Source: DASRUP01 sp036397395 (GTDB lineage: Bacteria > Patescibacteriota > Minisyncoccia > Minisyncoccales > UBA10102). From it: a DNA stretch of 28,420 nucleotides. The position numbers were made by a program, and so were the translations under genes. Position 1 is the first letter of the stretch. Every line of letters begins with the position of its first letter. Below the pieces are notes generated by a model. That model did no database searches, was not told the DNA's origin, and saw nothing but the letters and a program-made list of their open reading frames with translations. Shown in pieces: positions 5,536 to 13,083 of this stretch. The stretch covers positions 1 through 28,420 of the forward strand of contig DASWIZ010000029.1 in NCBI GenBank assembly GCA_036397395.1. Direction: 5' to 3'.

Positions 5536-7050
5536 TTATGTATACGATTTTGCAAATTGTTCTACTGCTTTTTTCAGCTCCGCTCTTGTATCATCCGCAA
5601 GGTCGCGGGATTCGCGGATTTTGGCGAGCACTTTTTCGGCGTGGTCTTTCATATACTGCACCAGCTTCTTTTCAAAATCGCGGACTTTGTCGAGCGGAAC
5701 CGCGTCCAAATATCCTTCGTTTGCCGCAAACAGCACCGCTACTTGCTCTTCCATGGGCATGGGTTCAAACTGCCCTTGCTTTAATACCTCCATTAACCTT
5801 TGGCCCCGGTCGATTTTTGCTTTGGTCGCTTTGTCCAAATCCTGGGCAAATTGGGCAAACGCCGCCAATTCTTCAAACTGCGCCAAGTCCAGCTTTAACT
5901 GCGAAGCCACTTTTTTGGTTGCTTTAGTTTGCGCCGCAGACCCCACGCGGGAAACCGAAAGCCCAATGTTTACCGCCGGCCTCTGGCCCTTGGAAAACAA
6001 ATCGGTTTCCAAGTAAATTTGCCCGTCGGTAATGGAGATTACGTTGGTGGGAATGTATGCCGACACATCGCCCAACTGGGTTTCGATAATAGGCAGGGCG
6101 GTCAAGGAGCCGCCGCCTTTTTCTTCGGACAAACGCGAAGCCCGTTCGAGCAACCGGGAATGCAGGTAAAACACGTCGCCCGGGTATGCCTCACGGCCCG
6201 GCGGGCGCTTGAGCAACAACGCAATCTGCCGCCATGCCCATGCGTGCTTGGACAAATCGTCGTATATAATAAGCATGTCTTTGCCTTTGTCGCGGAAATA
6301 CTCGCCCATGCTGCACCCGGCGTACGGCGCAATAAACCAAAGCGGGGCCGGGTCGGACGCGGATGCCGCAACCACAATAGTATAGTCCATTGCTCCTTTT
6401 TTCTGGAGCTCTTCCACAAACTGGGCCACCTTGGAAGCTTTTTGCCCAATGGCTACGTATATGCAAATAGGACGGCTGGCTTCGGGCTCTGAAAGCTGGT
6501 TTACAATAGTGTCTTGCACCAACGCTGTTTTCCCGATTTGCCGGTCGCCGATAATAAGCTCGCGCTGGCCGCGGCCAATGGGAATAGTGGCATCAATAAC
6601 CTTAATGCCGGTTGCTAAAGGCGTGCTTACGGGCTGCCTGTCCATTACAGCTGGCGCCGGGCGTTCTATAGGAAATTGCTCTTTGGTGTTGATGCTTCCT
6701 TTGCCGTCCACAGGCACCCCCAAGGGGCTTACCACGCGGCCAAGCAATCCTTCGCCCACAGGCACCGACAATACGCTGCCCGTGCGCTTTACCAAATTGC
6801 CCTCCTGAACTTTGGTATCTTCGCCAAGCACCACGGCTCCGGCCGTGTACTCTTCGAGGTTCAGTATCATGGCAGGCACCGCACCCTCACCCACCTGGAC
6901 CATTTCGGCAAACATAGCGTTCGGCAAACCTTCAATTTGCACCACGCCATCGCCCACGCTTACCACGCGACCGATTTCTTCGCCTTTGGCGCCGGTTTCT
7001 GCGCCCTCAAGCTCTTTTTGTAATATGTCGAATAAAAAATCTTTAGCCAT
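5536..7050 (-). CDS. atpA: ATP synthase F1 alpha subunit
   Basis: The 504-residue protein matches the normal length of alpha. The P-loop GDRQIGKT, the segment YDDLSKHAWAWRQI, the RPPGREAYPGDVFYLHSRLLER-type region and the signature PAVNIGLSVSRVGSAAQ are present. Alpha binds nucleotide non-catalytically and supplies the arginine finger (within SVSRVGS) to beta. It overlaps the end of atpH by 8 nt and its stop touches the atpG start, so atpH-A-G are tightly coupled. Confidence 0.98.
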   Translation of the reverse strand: MAKDFLFDILQKELEGAETGAKGEEIGRVVSVGDGVVQIEGLPNAMFAEMVQVGEGAVPAMILNLEEYTAGAVVLGEDTKVQEGNLVKRTGSVLSVPVGEGLLGRVVSPLGVPVDGKGSINTKEQFPIERPAPAVMDRQPVSTPLATGIKVIDATIPIGRGQRELIIGDRQIGKTALVQDTIVNQLSEPEASRPICIYVAIGQKASKVAQFVEELQKKGAMDYTIVVAASASDPAPLWFIAPYAGCSMGEYFRDKGKDMLIIYDDLSKHAWAWRQIALLLKRPPGREAYPGDVFYLHSRLLERASRLSEEKGGGSLTALPIIETQLGDVSAYIPTNVISITDGQIYLETDLFSKGQRPAVNIGLSVSRVGSAAQTKATKKVASQLKLDLAQFEELAAFAQFAQDLDKATKAKIDRGQRLMEVLKQGQFEPMPMEEQVAVLFAANEGYLDAVPLDKVRDFEKKLVQYMKDHAEKVLAKIRESRDLADDTRAELKKAVEQFAKSYT

Positions 7051-7438
7051 TTTGTTTCAAAAGTTTCGAAAGCCTGTTGAGCTTTCCTTTTACCGTACTA
7101 TCTATCATGTAGTCGCTACCGAGGTACAGCGCCGTGCCGCCGATAACGGCAGGATCCACCTTTTCTTGCAGCGCATACCCCTTTTTCTCGAGTGATTTTG
7201 CCATTTCTGTTTTGGTTTTTTCTGCCAACGAATGGGCAGAAACCACGGTTGCCGTTTTGCCGTTGCGTTCTTGCCACGCGCGCTCGAATTCCCGCAATAT
7301 CGAGCTTATATGCTTGAAATCGCCCCGCTTGTAAAGCAAATCCTTAAAACGCTGTATCACTTGCTGCGCCTCTTTCTCTGTGGCGCCATCCAAAGCCTGC
7401 ACCATGAGAGCAGCGTATGTCCTAGCTTTGCTTTGCAT
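7043..7438 (-). CDS. atpH: ATP synthase F1 delta subunit (short)
   Basis: The 131-residue protein sits at the expected place between atpF and atpA. It ends with the typical OSCP/delta C-terminal pattern: an alternating charged helix, then VDPAVIGGTALYLGSDYMIDSTVKGKL, then RLSKLLK. Delta links the peripheral stalk (AtpF) to the top of F1. At 131 residues it is shorter than the usual 175-180, and the N-terminal six-helix domain appears reduced. It overlaps atpF by 17 nt and atpA by 8 nt. Confidence 0.9.
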   Translation of the reverse strand: MQSKARTYAALMVQALDGATEKEAQQVIQRFKDLLYKRGDFKHISSILREFERAWQERNGKTATVVSAHSLAEKTKTEMAKSLEKKGYALQEKVDPAVIGGTALYLGSDYMIDSTVKGKLNRLSKLLKQNG

Positions 7439-7940
7439 AGTTTTTCTCGAAATACTCCATTACTTCTTTCGCGGCGCGGTCTTGGTCTTCTCGGGTTACG
7501 CTGCGGCCAAGAATTTTTTCTGCCATAAGCACGGCGAGCTTTTGGCTTTCCGACTGGGCGCCGCGCACTGCGTCGGTTTTTTCTTTGGCGGCTTCGGCTT
7601 TTGCTTTTTGCAGCATTTTTTCAGCTTCCACCCTTACCAAGACCAGCGCAGCCTTTTCCTTTTCGGCGGCAGAACCGCGGGCGTCTGCCAGCACTTTTTC
7701 GCCAGCCACGCGAGCTTTTTCCAACTCCCGGTGGCGCGATTCTTCAATGCGCCCCATTTCGCGCTTCGCCTTTTCGGTAAGTTCCAAACCTTGCTCAATT
7801 CTGGTTCTGCGTTCTTCCAAATGCCGAATTACTTTGCCAAACACGAACTTCTTGAGCAAAAACAACACCAACAAGAAATTGACGGTCTGTGCGATTAAAA
7901 GCCTTATATCAATACCGAGATTACTAAATAGTTCCGACAT
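7422..7940 (-). CDS. atpF: ATP synthase Fo subunit b
   Basis: The 172-residue protein has one N-terminal membrane helix (LLIAQTVNFLLVLFLLKKFV) and a long charged coiled coil (EERRTRIEQGLELTEKAKRE onward), the layout of the peripheral-stalk b subunit. I chose the ATG at 7940 because MSELFSNLGID precedes the membrane helix as in other b subunits. The 21 extra codons available upstream come from the repeat tract between atpE and atpF. Confidence 0.93.
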   Translation of the reverse strand: MSELFSNLGIDIRLLIAQTVNFLLVLFLLKKFVFGKVIRHLEERRTRIEQGLELTEKAKREMGRIEESRHRELEKARVAGEKVLADARGSAAEKEKAALVLVRVEAEKMLQKAKAEAAKEKTDAVRGAQSESQKLAVLMAEKILGRSVTREDQDRAAKEVMEYFEKNYAKQS

Positions 7941-7990
7941 AAATGGAAATCCGAATTTCGTGCTTCGTGCTTCGAATTTACACGAATTTA
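7941..7990. repeat. Short repeat tract between atpE and atpF
   Basis: On the minus strand AAATTCG occurs three times and AAGCACG twice in about 45 nt. The tract includes the last codons and stop of atpE. It resembles the repeat arrays that flank the four-helix-bundle genes in this operon but holds no gene. Confidence 0.6.
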
Positions 7991-8205
7991 ATAATGAGTG
8001 CAACGACGAGGGCGTAAATCGCGATGGCTTCGGCGAACGCGATAGCCAAAATCATGGCTGTCTGGATTTTTGGGGCTGCTTCCGGGTTCCTGCCGATTGC
8101 CTCCATTGCCTTTCCCGCCAAAAGCCCAATGCCGATAGCCGGGCCAAATGCGCCAAGGCCAATTGCAATTGCCGGAGCGAGTGACTTCATTGCTTCTGCT
8201 TCCAT
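7978..8205 (-). CDS. atpE: ATP synthase Fo subunit c
   Basis: The 75-residue protein is a two-helix hairpin with a glycine-rich first helix (AIAIGLGAFGPAIGIGLLAG), the polar loop Arg39-Asn40-Pro41 that touches gamma/epsilon, and the ion-binding Glu59 in the second helix (AIAFAEAIAIY). Residues that mark sodium-binding c-rings (a Gln in helix 1, Ser after the Glu) are replaced by Ile26 and Ala60, so proton coupling is the better guess. The C-terminal Lys-Phe-Val and stop lie inside the short repeat tract. Confidence 0.96.
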   Translation of the reverse strand: MEAEAMKSLAPAIAIGLGAFGPAIGIGLLAGKAMEAIGRNPEAAPKIQTAMILAIAFAEAIAIYALVVALIIKFV

Positions 8206-8215
8206 AGTTTTTCCA

Positions 8216-8968
8216 TTAATGTTCTACTTCTGCTGTAGCGACCTTTAAAAATACCAGCGTAAGCATGGCAAATACCAATGCCTGAATAAATCCTACAAAA
8301 TATTCCAATAAAAAGAAAGGGAGCGCCGCAAAACTGGCGGCCAAGGGCAACAAGCCCATTATAATAACCAACAGCACCTCGCCCGCGAACACGTTCCCAA
8401 ACAATCGAAAAGAAAACGACAATACCCTGGCAAATTCCCCCACCAGCTCAAGCAAACCCACAAAAAAGTGTATGGGCCCGTGCGTAACGTTTATATACTT
8501 GCCCACTTGCGCGAAAAACCCCAGGCGCGACACCGCGTACATTTGGATTGCCAGCACCGCGATTAAAGCCAGGGCGAGCGTGGTGTTTAAGTCTGCGTTT
8601 GCCGCGCGAAACAGCGGCACAAAAACCTCATGGCCATGATCTCCTTCATAGAATCCTATCGAGCCTATGCCAGGCAATACCCCAACCCAGTTATTCAGTA
8701 GAATAAACAAAAAAATGGTAGCTATGAAAGGAAAAAATTTTGCAGCCTGTTTTCGATCGCCCAGTATCTGGGCCATAAAGTCTAACAGGGTATCGATAAT
8801 GAGCTCTACGGTACTCTGCGCCTTTCCCGGCACCCATTTGAGCTTTCGGGCAACTAAAAAACCGCCTCCAACAAGCAATAGAGCGGTTACCAAAGAAAGC
8901 ACCAAACTATTCGTGATGGGCAATCCGAGCACGTATCCAATTGTTTCAGCCTGCAAGCTAATATGCAT
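8216..8968 (-). CDS. atpB: ATP synthase Fo subunit a
   Basis: The 250-residue integral membrane protein has about five to six hydrophobic helices. The essential arginine of the proton path is visible in SFSFRLFGNVFAGE, and the last helices carry PFFLLEYFVGFIQALVF, the region that faces the c-ring. The ATG at 8968 has an AGGG ribosome site 8 nt upstream and a TATAAT box beyond it; longer reading frames upstream overlap the neighbouring nucleotidylyltransferase and are unlikely. First gene of the atp operon; no atpI precedes it. Confidence 0.95.
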   Translation of the reverse strand: MHISLQAETIGYVLGLPITNSLVLSLVTALLLVGGGFLVARKLKWVPGKAQSTVELIIDTLLDFMAQILGDRKQAAKFFPFIATIFLFILLNNWVGVLPGIGSIGFYEGDHGHEVFVPLFRAANADLNTTLALALIAVLAIQMYAVSRLGFFAQVGKYINVTHGPIHFFVGLLELVGEFARVLSFSFRLFGNVFAGEVLLVIIMGLLPLAASFAALPFFLLEYFVGFIQALVFAMLTLVFLKVATAEVEH

Positions 8969-8989
8969 ATCAATTCCCTGTATCCTAGC

Positions 8990-8995
8990 ATTATA
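8990..8995 (-). promoter_or_regulatory. -10 box for the atp operon
   Basis: TATAAT on the minus strand, 21 nt before the atpB ATG. It contains the TAA stop of the nucleotidylyltransferase gene. No good -35 was found, so the operon may also be read from further upstream. Confidence 0.45.
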
Positions 8996-9422
8996 ATCGG
9001 GAATTGTGAAGAGCCCCATCGCCGTAGGGCTGGGCGCGGTGAATTTGGATGTTTTTTCCGGTTTTTTGCAGCCAGGCTTGTAGGTCGGCCTCAAGTTCGT
9101 CTTGGTCATACCCCAAACACACCACGTCCGGATTATATTGTACTAGTACGGTATAGGTTGAGGGTTCTGTATCCCCTAGTACAGCGTTGTCCACGAACGG
9201 CTCGACCTGTACCATTTTGACGCGTTCACTCTCTGTGTACTTTGGCTTTTTGCCTTTTAGCTGTTCTGCAATAGCATCTCGTCCAACAATAACTATAAGC
9301 TCACCCCCCCTGTCCACCCCAGGGGTGGACAGGGGGAGGTTCAATTCTCGGGCTTGCCGAAACAAATCGCGGTGCCCCTCGTGCACCCCGTCGAATATGC
9401 CAAATACTACTACCCGTTTCAT
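8991..9422 (-). CDS. Cytidylyltransferase-like nucleotidylyltransferase with a palindromic insert
   Basis: The 143-residue protein starts with the nucleotide-binding signature VFGIFDGVHEGH (HxGH-type, residues 7-17) of the glycerol-3-phosphate cytidylyltransferase/FAD synthetase superfamily. It ends with DVVCLGYDQDELEADLQAW, which aligns with small CPR homologues. These enzymes join NTP to a small phosphorylated substrate, which cannot be named here. Residues about 28-39 (LPLSTPGVDRG) interrupt the place where homologues go straight from the first helix to the second strand (ELIVIVGRD). They are encoded by a near-perfect DNA palindrome, so the insertion is probably of mobile-repeat origin. 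Confidence 0.85.
   Translation of the reverse strand: MKRVVVFGIFDGVHEGHRDLFRQARELNLPLSTPGVDRGGELIVIVGRDAIAEQLKGKKPKYTESERVKMVQVEPFVDNAVLGDTEPSTYTVLVQYNPDVVCLGYDQDELEADLQAWLQKTGKNIQIHRAQPYGDGALHNSRL
9306..9336. repeat. 31-nt palindrome inside the nucleotidylyltransferase gene
   Basis: Perfect arms CCCCCTGTCCACCCC and GGGGTGGACAGGGGG surround a single central A. The palindrome adds about 11 codons in frame without breaking the conserved motifs on either side. Confidence 0.9.
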
Positions 9423-9435
9423 AGATTAACTATCG

Positions 9436-9474
9436 TAACACAAAACGGGCCCCGACGATACGGTCGGCGCCCGT
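9436..9474 (-). terminator. Rho-independent terminator after the secreted protein gene
   Basis: On the minus strand ACGGGCGCCGAC pairs with GTCGGGGCCCGT (one mismatch) around a 6-nt loop, followed by TTTTGTGTT. It separates the Big-1 protein gene from the nucleotidylyltransferase/atp block. Confidence 0.85.
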
Positions 9475-9496
9475 TTGTTCATTCAGTCAATTCAAC

Positions 9497-11044
9497 TTAT
9501 TTAGGCGGATTCGGAACTAAGCACTCGGCAACCGACTGATTTCCAGCGGCATCAACTGCAACAACCGCAGCATCGCCCTGCCCCTTAATTTGCCAGTCGA
9601 TAACGCCGGCTCCCGGCTTAATGCTGGGTGTAGCTCCGTTCGCTTCGGTGTACTTCATTTTGTCGCCACTTGCTACCGCAAATACCGTATCGTCAGCTGT
9701 GCCAAGAGTATTGTCCGCACCCTTATCTACTACGGAAAAGCTTACTACGCCAACATTATCTGTCGCGGATACCTCATAGAACCCATCTTGGTTCTGGCCC
9801 TGGCCGCCATTTGCTGGAGCTTTTGGCACGGTCTTGCCATGCGGATTCACCGTTTCCACGCATGCAGCTTCCGGTGGTGTTGCGTCTATCCACTCTTTTT
9901 CCGCTTTCGCGCAGTGGGCTATACCTGTGTCATCTGTGAAGCAGGCCTCAATGACGTCTACCCCCACCGCACCGTTACTCGTGTACGTCCACGAAGTTTG
10001 GCCACTTGCGTCGGTATTGCAGTTGGGGTCAACCGAACACTCGCCAGGATCGCTAACTTCGCCGGCATTGGGGCCAGCGACAACCGAGAAACTCACCAAA
10101 ACTCCAGGAACGGGTTGCCCTCCCTGGGTAATAGTGGCAGTCACGGTATGATCTGTCCCAGCTGGATTAATGTCGGTAGACGGATCTAATACAATCTCTT
10201 TTGGTTCTTCGGGTTGTCCACCGATACCACAGGAACCAAAGGGAATCTCAAAGGCATGCGCCCTCGCAGGCGAAAACGCCTCTTTCGACCACATCACGTG
10301 TTTGCCCATTGCGGCAAACGTAATGGTATCGCACTCCAAGTCTTCCGAGTGGAAATTAGGATCTCCAGGTATCGCAGAAGAGAATTGATGCACAACCGCT
10401 TTGGTAGTTTTGTCGACTCCATAGATTTGCTGGTTAAACAAATCTGCTTCATACAGAATCTGCCCGCCAATTCCCAAACCACTGTTATGCGCGCCAAAGC
10501 CTGGCGGCACTGGGAATGATTCCACCAAACTCCCGGTCATGTCATATACATTAATGGTGGTGACAAAACAATCATCGGAATAGTAGAACACATCATCATT
10601 TGGATCCCCAAGGTTTCTTGCGTCAAATGCAAGACCATCAATGATACCGCACGACTCGCCCGCAGCGCTGAAAACCAGTGTGGAACCTACCACATTTTTC
10701 GCAGCATCCAAATCGATTCGATACACGTTGTTTGGCGCTACGGCGCCCCATATGGCGTTTCGCGTTGCATCGTATGAAATGGCTCCTAGCCCGCCTGGGA
10801 CAGAATCAAATGTGGCGTCTACAACGCCCGTGGTCGGATTCGCGCGGCGAAGATCGGGTTCACCCAAACAGGAATACCAAAGGTTGGTTCCATCGAAAGC
10901 AATCCCTACTCCAGTCCCACAGTCTTGGCTAAAGGTTATCGATGCCGCCACATCTCCGGTTGCTGCCTGCGCGCTTTGCGCGCCAACTCCCCCAACGGCG
11001 ACCATTGCTACTAAGAAAGATAAAACTAATGCAATTTTTTTCAT
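9497..11044 (-). CDS. Secreted protein with propeller-like N-half and Big-1 Ig domain
   Basis: This 515-residue protein has a clear Sec signal peptide (KK, a hydrophobic stretch, cleavage after AQSAQA near residue 28). Residues about 30-275 form repeated strands with motifs such as GIAFDGTNLWY and GLAFDARN, which look like NHL/YVTN-type propeller blades. Residues about 280-385 match a bacterial Ig-like Big-1 fold (TVTATITQGGQPVPGVLVSF, then DASGQTSWTYT). The last part holds another Ig-like unit with ATDNVGVVSFSVVD. No LPXTG or C-terminal anchor is visible, so it is probably released or bound to the cell surface, perhaps for host or surface contact (inference). A strong terminator follows. Confidence 0.8.
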   Translation of the reverse strand: MKKIALVLSFLVAMVAVGGVGAQSAQAATGDVAASITFSQDCGTGVGIAFDGTNLWYSCLGEPDLRRANPTTGVVDATFDSVPGGLGAISYDATRNAIWGAVAPNNVYRIDLDAAKNVVGSTLVFSAAGESCGIIDGLAFDARNLGDPNDDVFYYSDDCFVTTINVYDMTGSLVESFPVPPGFGAHNSGLGIGGQILYEADLFNQQIYGVDKTTKAVVHQFSSAIPGDPNFHSEDLECDTITFAAMGKHVMWSKEAFSPARAHAFEIPFGSCGIGGQPEEPKEIVLDPSTDINPAGTDHTVTATITQGGQPVPGVLVSFSVVAGPNAGEVSDPGECSVDPNCNTDASGQTSWTYTSNGAVGVDVIEACFTDDTGIAHCAKAEKEWIDATPPEAACVETVNPHGKTVPKAPANGGQGQNQDGFYEVSATDNVGVVSFSVVDKGADNTLGTADDTVFAVASGDKMKYTEANGATPSIKPGAGVIDWQIKGQGDAAVVAVDAAGNQSVAECLVPNPPK

Positions 11045-11143
11045 CGTTTTTTGAGCTTACTTAAGTTTATGTGCTATTCGACCTTTTCTGTCATATCTAT
11101 TTTCACTCATCGGGGCGCGTAGTCAAGAGCACACTCATCCACA

Positions 11144-11177
11144 CCCCCACAGCTAATTTGCTAATTAGTCGTGGGGG
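11144..11177. other. Long stem-loop between the small membrane protein and secreted protein genes
   Basis: CCCCCAC and CTAATT pair with AATTAG and GTGGGGG around a TGCT loop, with two unpaired positions in the stem. It may terminate transcription of the 97-residue gene, but no T-run follows. The rest of 11045-11199 shows only a TTGACT without a matching -10. Confidence 0.6.
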
Positions 11178-11199
11178 CACAGCCGCCTTTGCGCCATGT

Positions 11200-11493
11200 C
11201 TACAAACCAAAAGGGACCATCGCTAACAATAGAAATGGAGTAAAGGCCCACAAGAGGAAGGCGAACTTTGCACCCGCACCCTCTTTCTGCACAAATGCTC
11301 TGATGAGAAAATACAACGAAACAGGAATCGCACCTACCGACATAACGTAAAGTCCAATAAGAGGATTTGATCCTCCCCCTGTGATGTGCCACACATCGAC
11401 CAATAACCAATAGCCGAAGGTCATGAACGGGATAGCCGAAAGAATCGCAGAGGTTTTCCAATACTCAAGATTTTTGTTTTGAAGAAAATTCAT
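11200..11493 (-). CDS. Hypothetical three-TM membrane protein
   Basis: This 97-residue protein has hydrophobic segments near residues 14-33, 43-64 and 73-97 and no recognised domain. It lies just downstream of the RelE-type toxin gene with a 12-nt gap and may be cotranscribed with it. A parallel overlapping frame (11165-11461) looks like a shadow because it lacks the regular membrane-helix pattern. Function unknown. Confidence 0.6.
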   Translation of the reverse strand: MNFLQNKNLEYWKTSAILSAIPFMTFGYWLLVDVWHITGGGSNPLIGLYVMSVGAIPVSLYFLIRAFVQKEGAGAKFAFLLWAFTPFLLLAMVPFGL

Positions 11494-11505
11494 ATAGACT
11501 AATAA

Positions 11506-11778
11506 TTACTTTTTCCGCCTGTACACCTTATCGCGAAGATCAATTCGGTGCACAACAATGCGATAGCTTTCGTAGTTCGGTTTGTACACAATGCGCCAAT
11601 CCCCTACGCGCAATTTGAAAAAGCCTCTCCATTCGCCACCGAGCGGAAGAGGAGTAATGTTGTTGAAGTTTTCCATAAACCACTTGAGCCTTTGTAAAAC
11701 ACGGCGGCGTGTTGGCGCGTCGAGATTCTCGAAATCAGCTTTGCCGGGTTCGGTAATCTCGAATTGCCACACAACCAT
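11506..11778 (-). CDS. RelE/ParE-family toxin
   Basis: The 90-residue protein has the compact RelE-like fold pattern: WQFEITEPGKADFENL (strand-helix), TRRRVLQRLKWFMENF (helix), then GFFKLRVGDWRIVYKP and RIVVHRIDLRDKVYRR (the beta sheet with the conserved Arg and the basic C-terminus). RelE toxins cut mRNA in the ribosome and ParE toxins target gyrase; which applies cannot be told. It lies 6 nt downstream of its likely antitoxin. Confidence 0.85.
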   Translation of the reverse strand: MVVWQFEITEPGKADFENLDAPTRRRVLQRLKWFMENFNNITPLPLGGEWRGFFKLRVGDWRIVYKPNYESYRIVVHRIDLRDKVYRRKK

Positions 11779-11784
11779 ACAACG

Positions 11785-11991
11785 TTACACGCCGTACTCT
11801 TCAAAAATCTTCTTGAGGGACGTGGTTTTCCCTGCCTCCTCGGCTTTCATGGATTGTTTGAGTTTCCTGCTAAACTCGGGGGTGACTTCCAACCCTGCGT
11901 CAGGGTCGCTTAAGACTTCCCGCATGACATCAATTACCTGGCTGCGGATTCGGTTATCAAGATTTTTGTTTTCGGTTATTGTTTTTGCCAT
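11785..11991 (-). CDS. Antitoxin partner of the RelE-like toxin
   Basis: The 68-residue protein is charged and helical, with a long internal segment (SRKLKQSMKAEEAGKTTSL) ending in KKIFEEYGV, as in many small antitoxins paired with RelE-like toxins. No classical DNA-binding fold is obvious. It is the first gene of the pair and starts 9 nt after a near-consensus promoter. Confidence 0.75.
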   Translation of the reverse strand: MAKTITENKNLDNRIRSQVIDVMREVLSDPDAGLEVTPEFSRKLKQSMKAEEAGKTTSLKKIFEEYGV

Positions 11992-12000
11992 AGTAATTAT

Positions 12001-12029
12001 AGTATACCGAGCGCGCTCTTCGTTGTCAA
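12001..12029 (-). promoter_or_regulatory. Promoter of the toxin-antitoxin operon (TTGACA-17-TATACT)
   Basis: -35 TTGACA at 12024-12029 and -10 TATACT at 12001-12006 with a 17-nt spacer. The TGA stop of the F420-ligase-like gene is inside the -35. Only 9 nt separate the -10 from the antitoxin ATG. The spacer holds the palindrome GAGCGCGCTC, a possible operator for autoregulation. Confidence 0.8.
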
Positions 12030-12772
12030 ACGCTGCCGCCTTTGCGCCATTGCACGCTGGTTAAAATCGGCTTATACAAATCGTCTTGCATCATGCCAAT
12101 GCAAACTTCTTTAATTTCTTTTTGCGTGGGGTTTCTTTGCTGAAAGTTTACAAAGGGCACATCTTCGATAACAGCTAGTGGCGTTTGCTCGCTGCCCTCG
12201 CCCATAAGCATTACCGCGGCTCCGCCCAGGCCATCCATAATATTTGTTTTGGTAAACTTTAGTTCGCGCCCAAAAATGTCGGGCGTGCCAATATAATCGT
12301 TCATAGCGGCAAAACCGCTGTGGGTAATAGAAACCCCGGTTACTCCCCAGCGCAAGGGTGTAATTTTGCTGTCGGTAATTATTACGCCAACATTTTTTAA
12401 ACCGTGTTTTCTGACAAGATATGCGCGAATTTCATTTGCGGTTTTTTGCGGGTCTTTGGGCCACAGAATATAGTATCCTGCTCCGTTTGACTCGTCTATT
12501 CCCGCGGAAGCCGACAAAATACCGTATTTCACGGTAAGGTAAAACCCATTTGGCCCGGGCGGCAAAAAATACTCCGCCTCCCGTTCGATAAGTTCATTCT
12601 TGTTTACGCTGCCGATTTTCGCGTATCTACCCTGGCAAATGGCAACAATTTTCGAGGTTATGGCGACCACCGAGCCTTCTTGCAGTTTTGGAAGATATTG
12701 GTCGAGAATGGCGTGTATATCGGTATCTTTCCCTGGTTCTACTTTGCGAGTTTTAATTGGTTGGACTTTCAT
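12026..12772 (-). CDS. F420-0:gamma-glutamyl ligase-like protein (CofE family)
   Basis: The 248-residue protein follows the CofE/FbiB N-domain pattern: GSVVAITSKIVAICQGR near the N-terminus, GILSASAGIDESNG, VGVIITDSKITPLRWGVTGVSI, and a glycine-rich end with MDGLGGAAVMLMGEGSEQTPLAVI. CofE adds glutamates to coenzyme F420-0 using GTP. No other F420 gene is in the window and CPR bacteria are not known to make F420, so the substrate may be another gamma-glutamylated compound such as folate (inference). The reading frame ends within the -35 box of the toxin-antitoxin promoter. Confidence 0.85.
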   Translation of the reverse strand: MKVQPIKTRKVEPGKDTDIHAILDQYLPKLQEGSVVAITSKIVAICQGRYAKIGSVNKNELIEREAEYFLPPGPNGFYLTVKYGILSASAGIDESNGAGYYILWPKDPQKTANEIRAYLVRKHGLKNVGVIITDSKITPLRWGVTGVSITHSGFAAMNDYIGTPDIFGRELKFTKTNIMDGLGGAAVMLMGEGSEQTPLAVIEDVPFVNFQQRNPTQKEIKEVCIGMMQDDLYKPILTSVQWRKGGSV

Positions 12773-12786
12773 GCTATTCTTACATT

Positions 12787-12993
12787 ATGTATATCATAAT
12801 TCCCGTTATTATTATAACCATTATTGTTGGCGTTTCTTTTGGTTTAAGCAACTTTCGCAACATAGACGTTGAAAACCAAGACGTTTCTTCTATTGGCAGT
12901 ACGGTTATGGATTTCTTGAATATAAACCTTACACTTGGAGACGAAGAAAAAAACCAGGAAAGTAACACCCCGCCCGCGCTCCAAGCGCCGTAA
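12787..12993 (+). CDS. Small single-pass membrane protein (only plus-strand gene)
   Basis: The 68-residue ORF has one N-terminal membrane helix (IIIPVIIITIIVGVSFGL), then a hydrophilic acidic segment and a Pro/Ala-rich end (NTPPALQAP). It starts 14 nt from the divergent F420-ligase-like gene and is followed by a hairpin. A possible extended -10 (TGCTATTCT) lies 8 nt before the ATG. The hydrophobic pattern and the terminator support it, but no homology is recognised. An antisense frame of similar length overlaps it and is judged a shadow. Confidence 0.5.
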   Translation: MYIIIPVIIITIIVGVSFGLSNFRNIDVENQDVSSIGSTVMDFLNINLTLGDEEKNQESNTPPALQAP

Positions 12994-13003
12994 AGATAAA
13001 TGA

Positions 13004-13030
13004 GCCCCGCCGCGTTATCCGCAGCGGGGC
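13004..13030. terminator. Hairpin between convergent genes (bidirectional terminator)
   Basis: GCCCCGC pairs with GCGGGGC, extended by an inner GCG/CGC pair. It lies between the plus-strand small ORF and the minus-strand 73-residue gene. The minus side is followed by TCATTTATCTTTA. Confidence 0.65.
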
Positions 13031-13083
13031 CTTACATGCCTTTCCAGCCTCCTCGCCAGCCTCTTCTCCAAGAGCCATCGGAT

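Noticed and set aside
7941..8003. Longer atpF start adding 21 codons
   Set aside because: The extra codons come from the repeat tract and overlap the end of atpE; the ATG at 7940 gives a normal b-subunit N-terminus.
8969..9109. Longer atpB start at 9109
   Set aside because: It overlaps the nucleotidylyltransferase coding sequence; the AGGG ribosome site and the -10 support the ATG at 8968.
11165..11461. ORF of 98 codons overlapping the three-TM protein gene
   Set aside because: It is shifted by one frame against a clean membrane-helix pattern and has scattered Cys/Arg without a domain.
12780..12968. Minus-strand ORF antisense to the small membrane protein
   Set aside because: It overlaps the plus-strand frame almost fully, runs into the start of the F420-ligase-like gene, and its composition is just the complement of a membrane helix.
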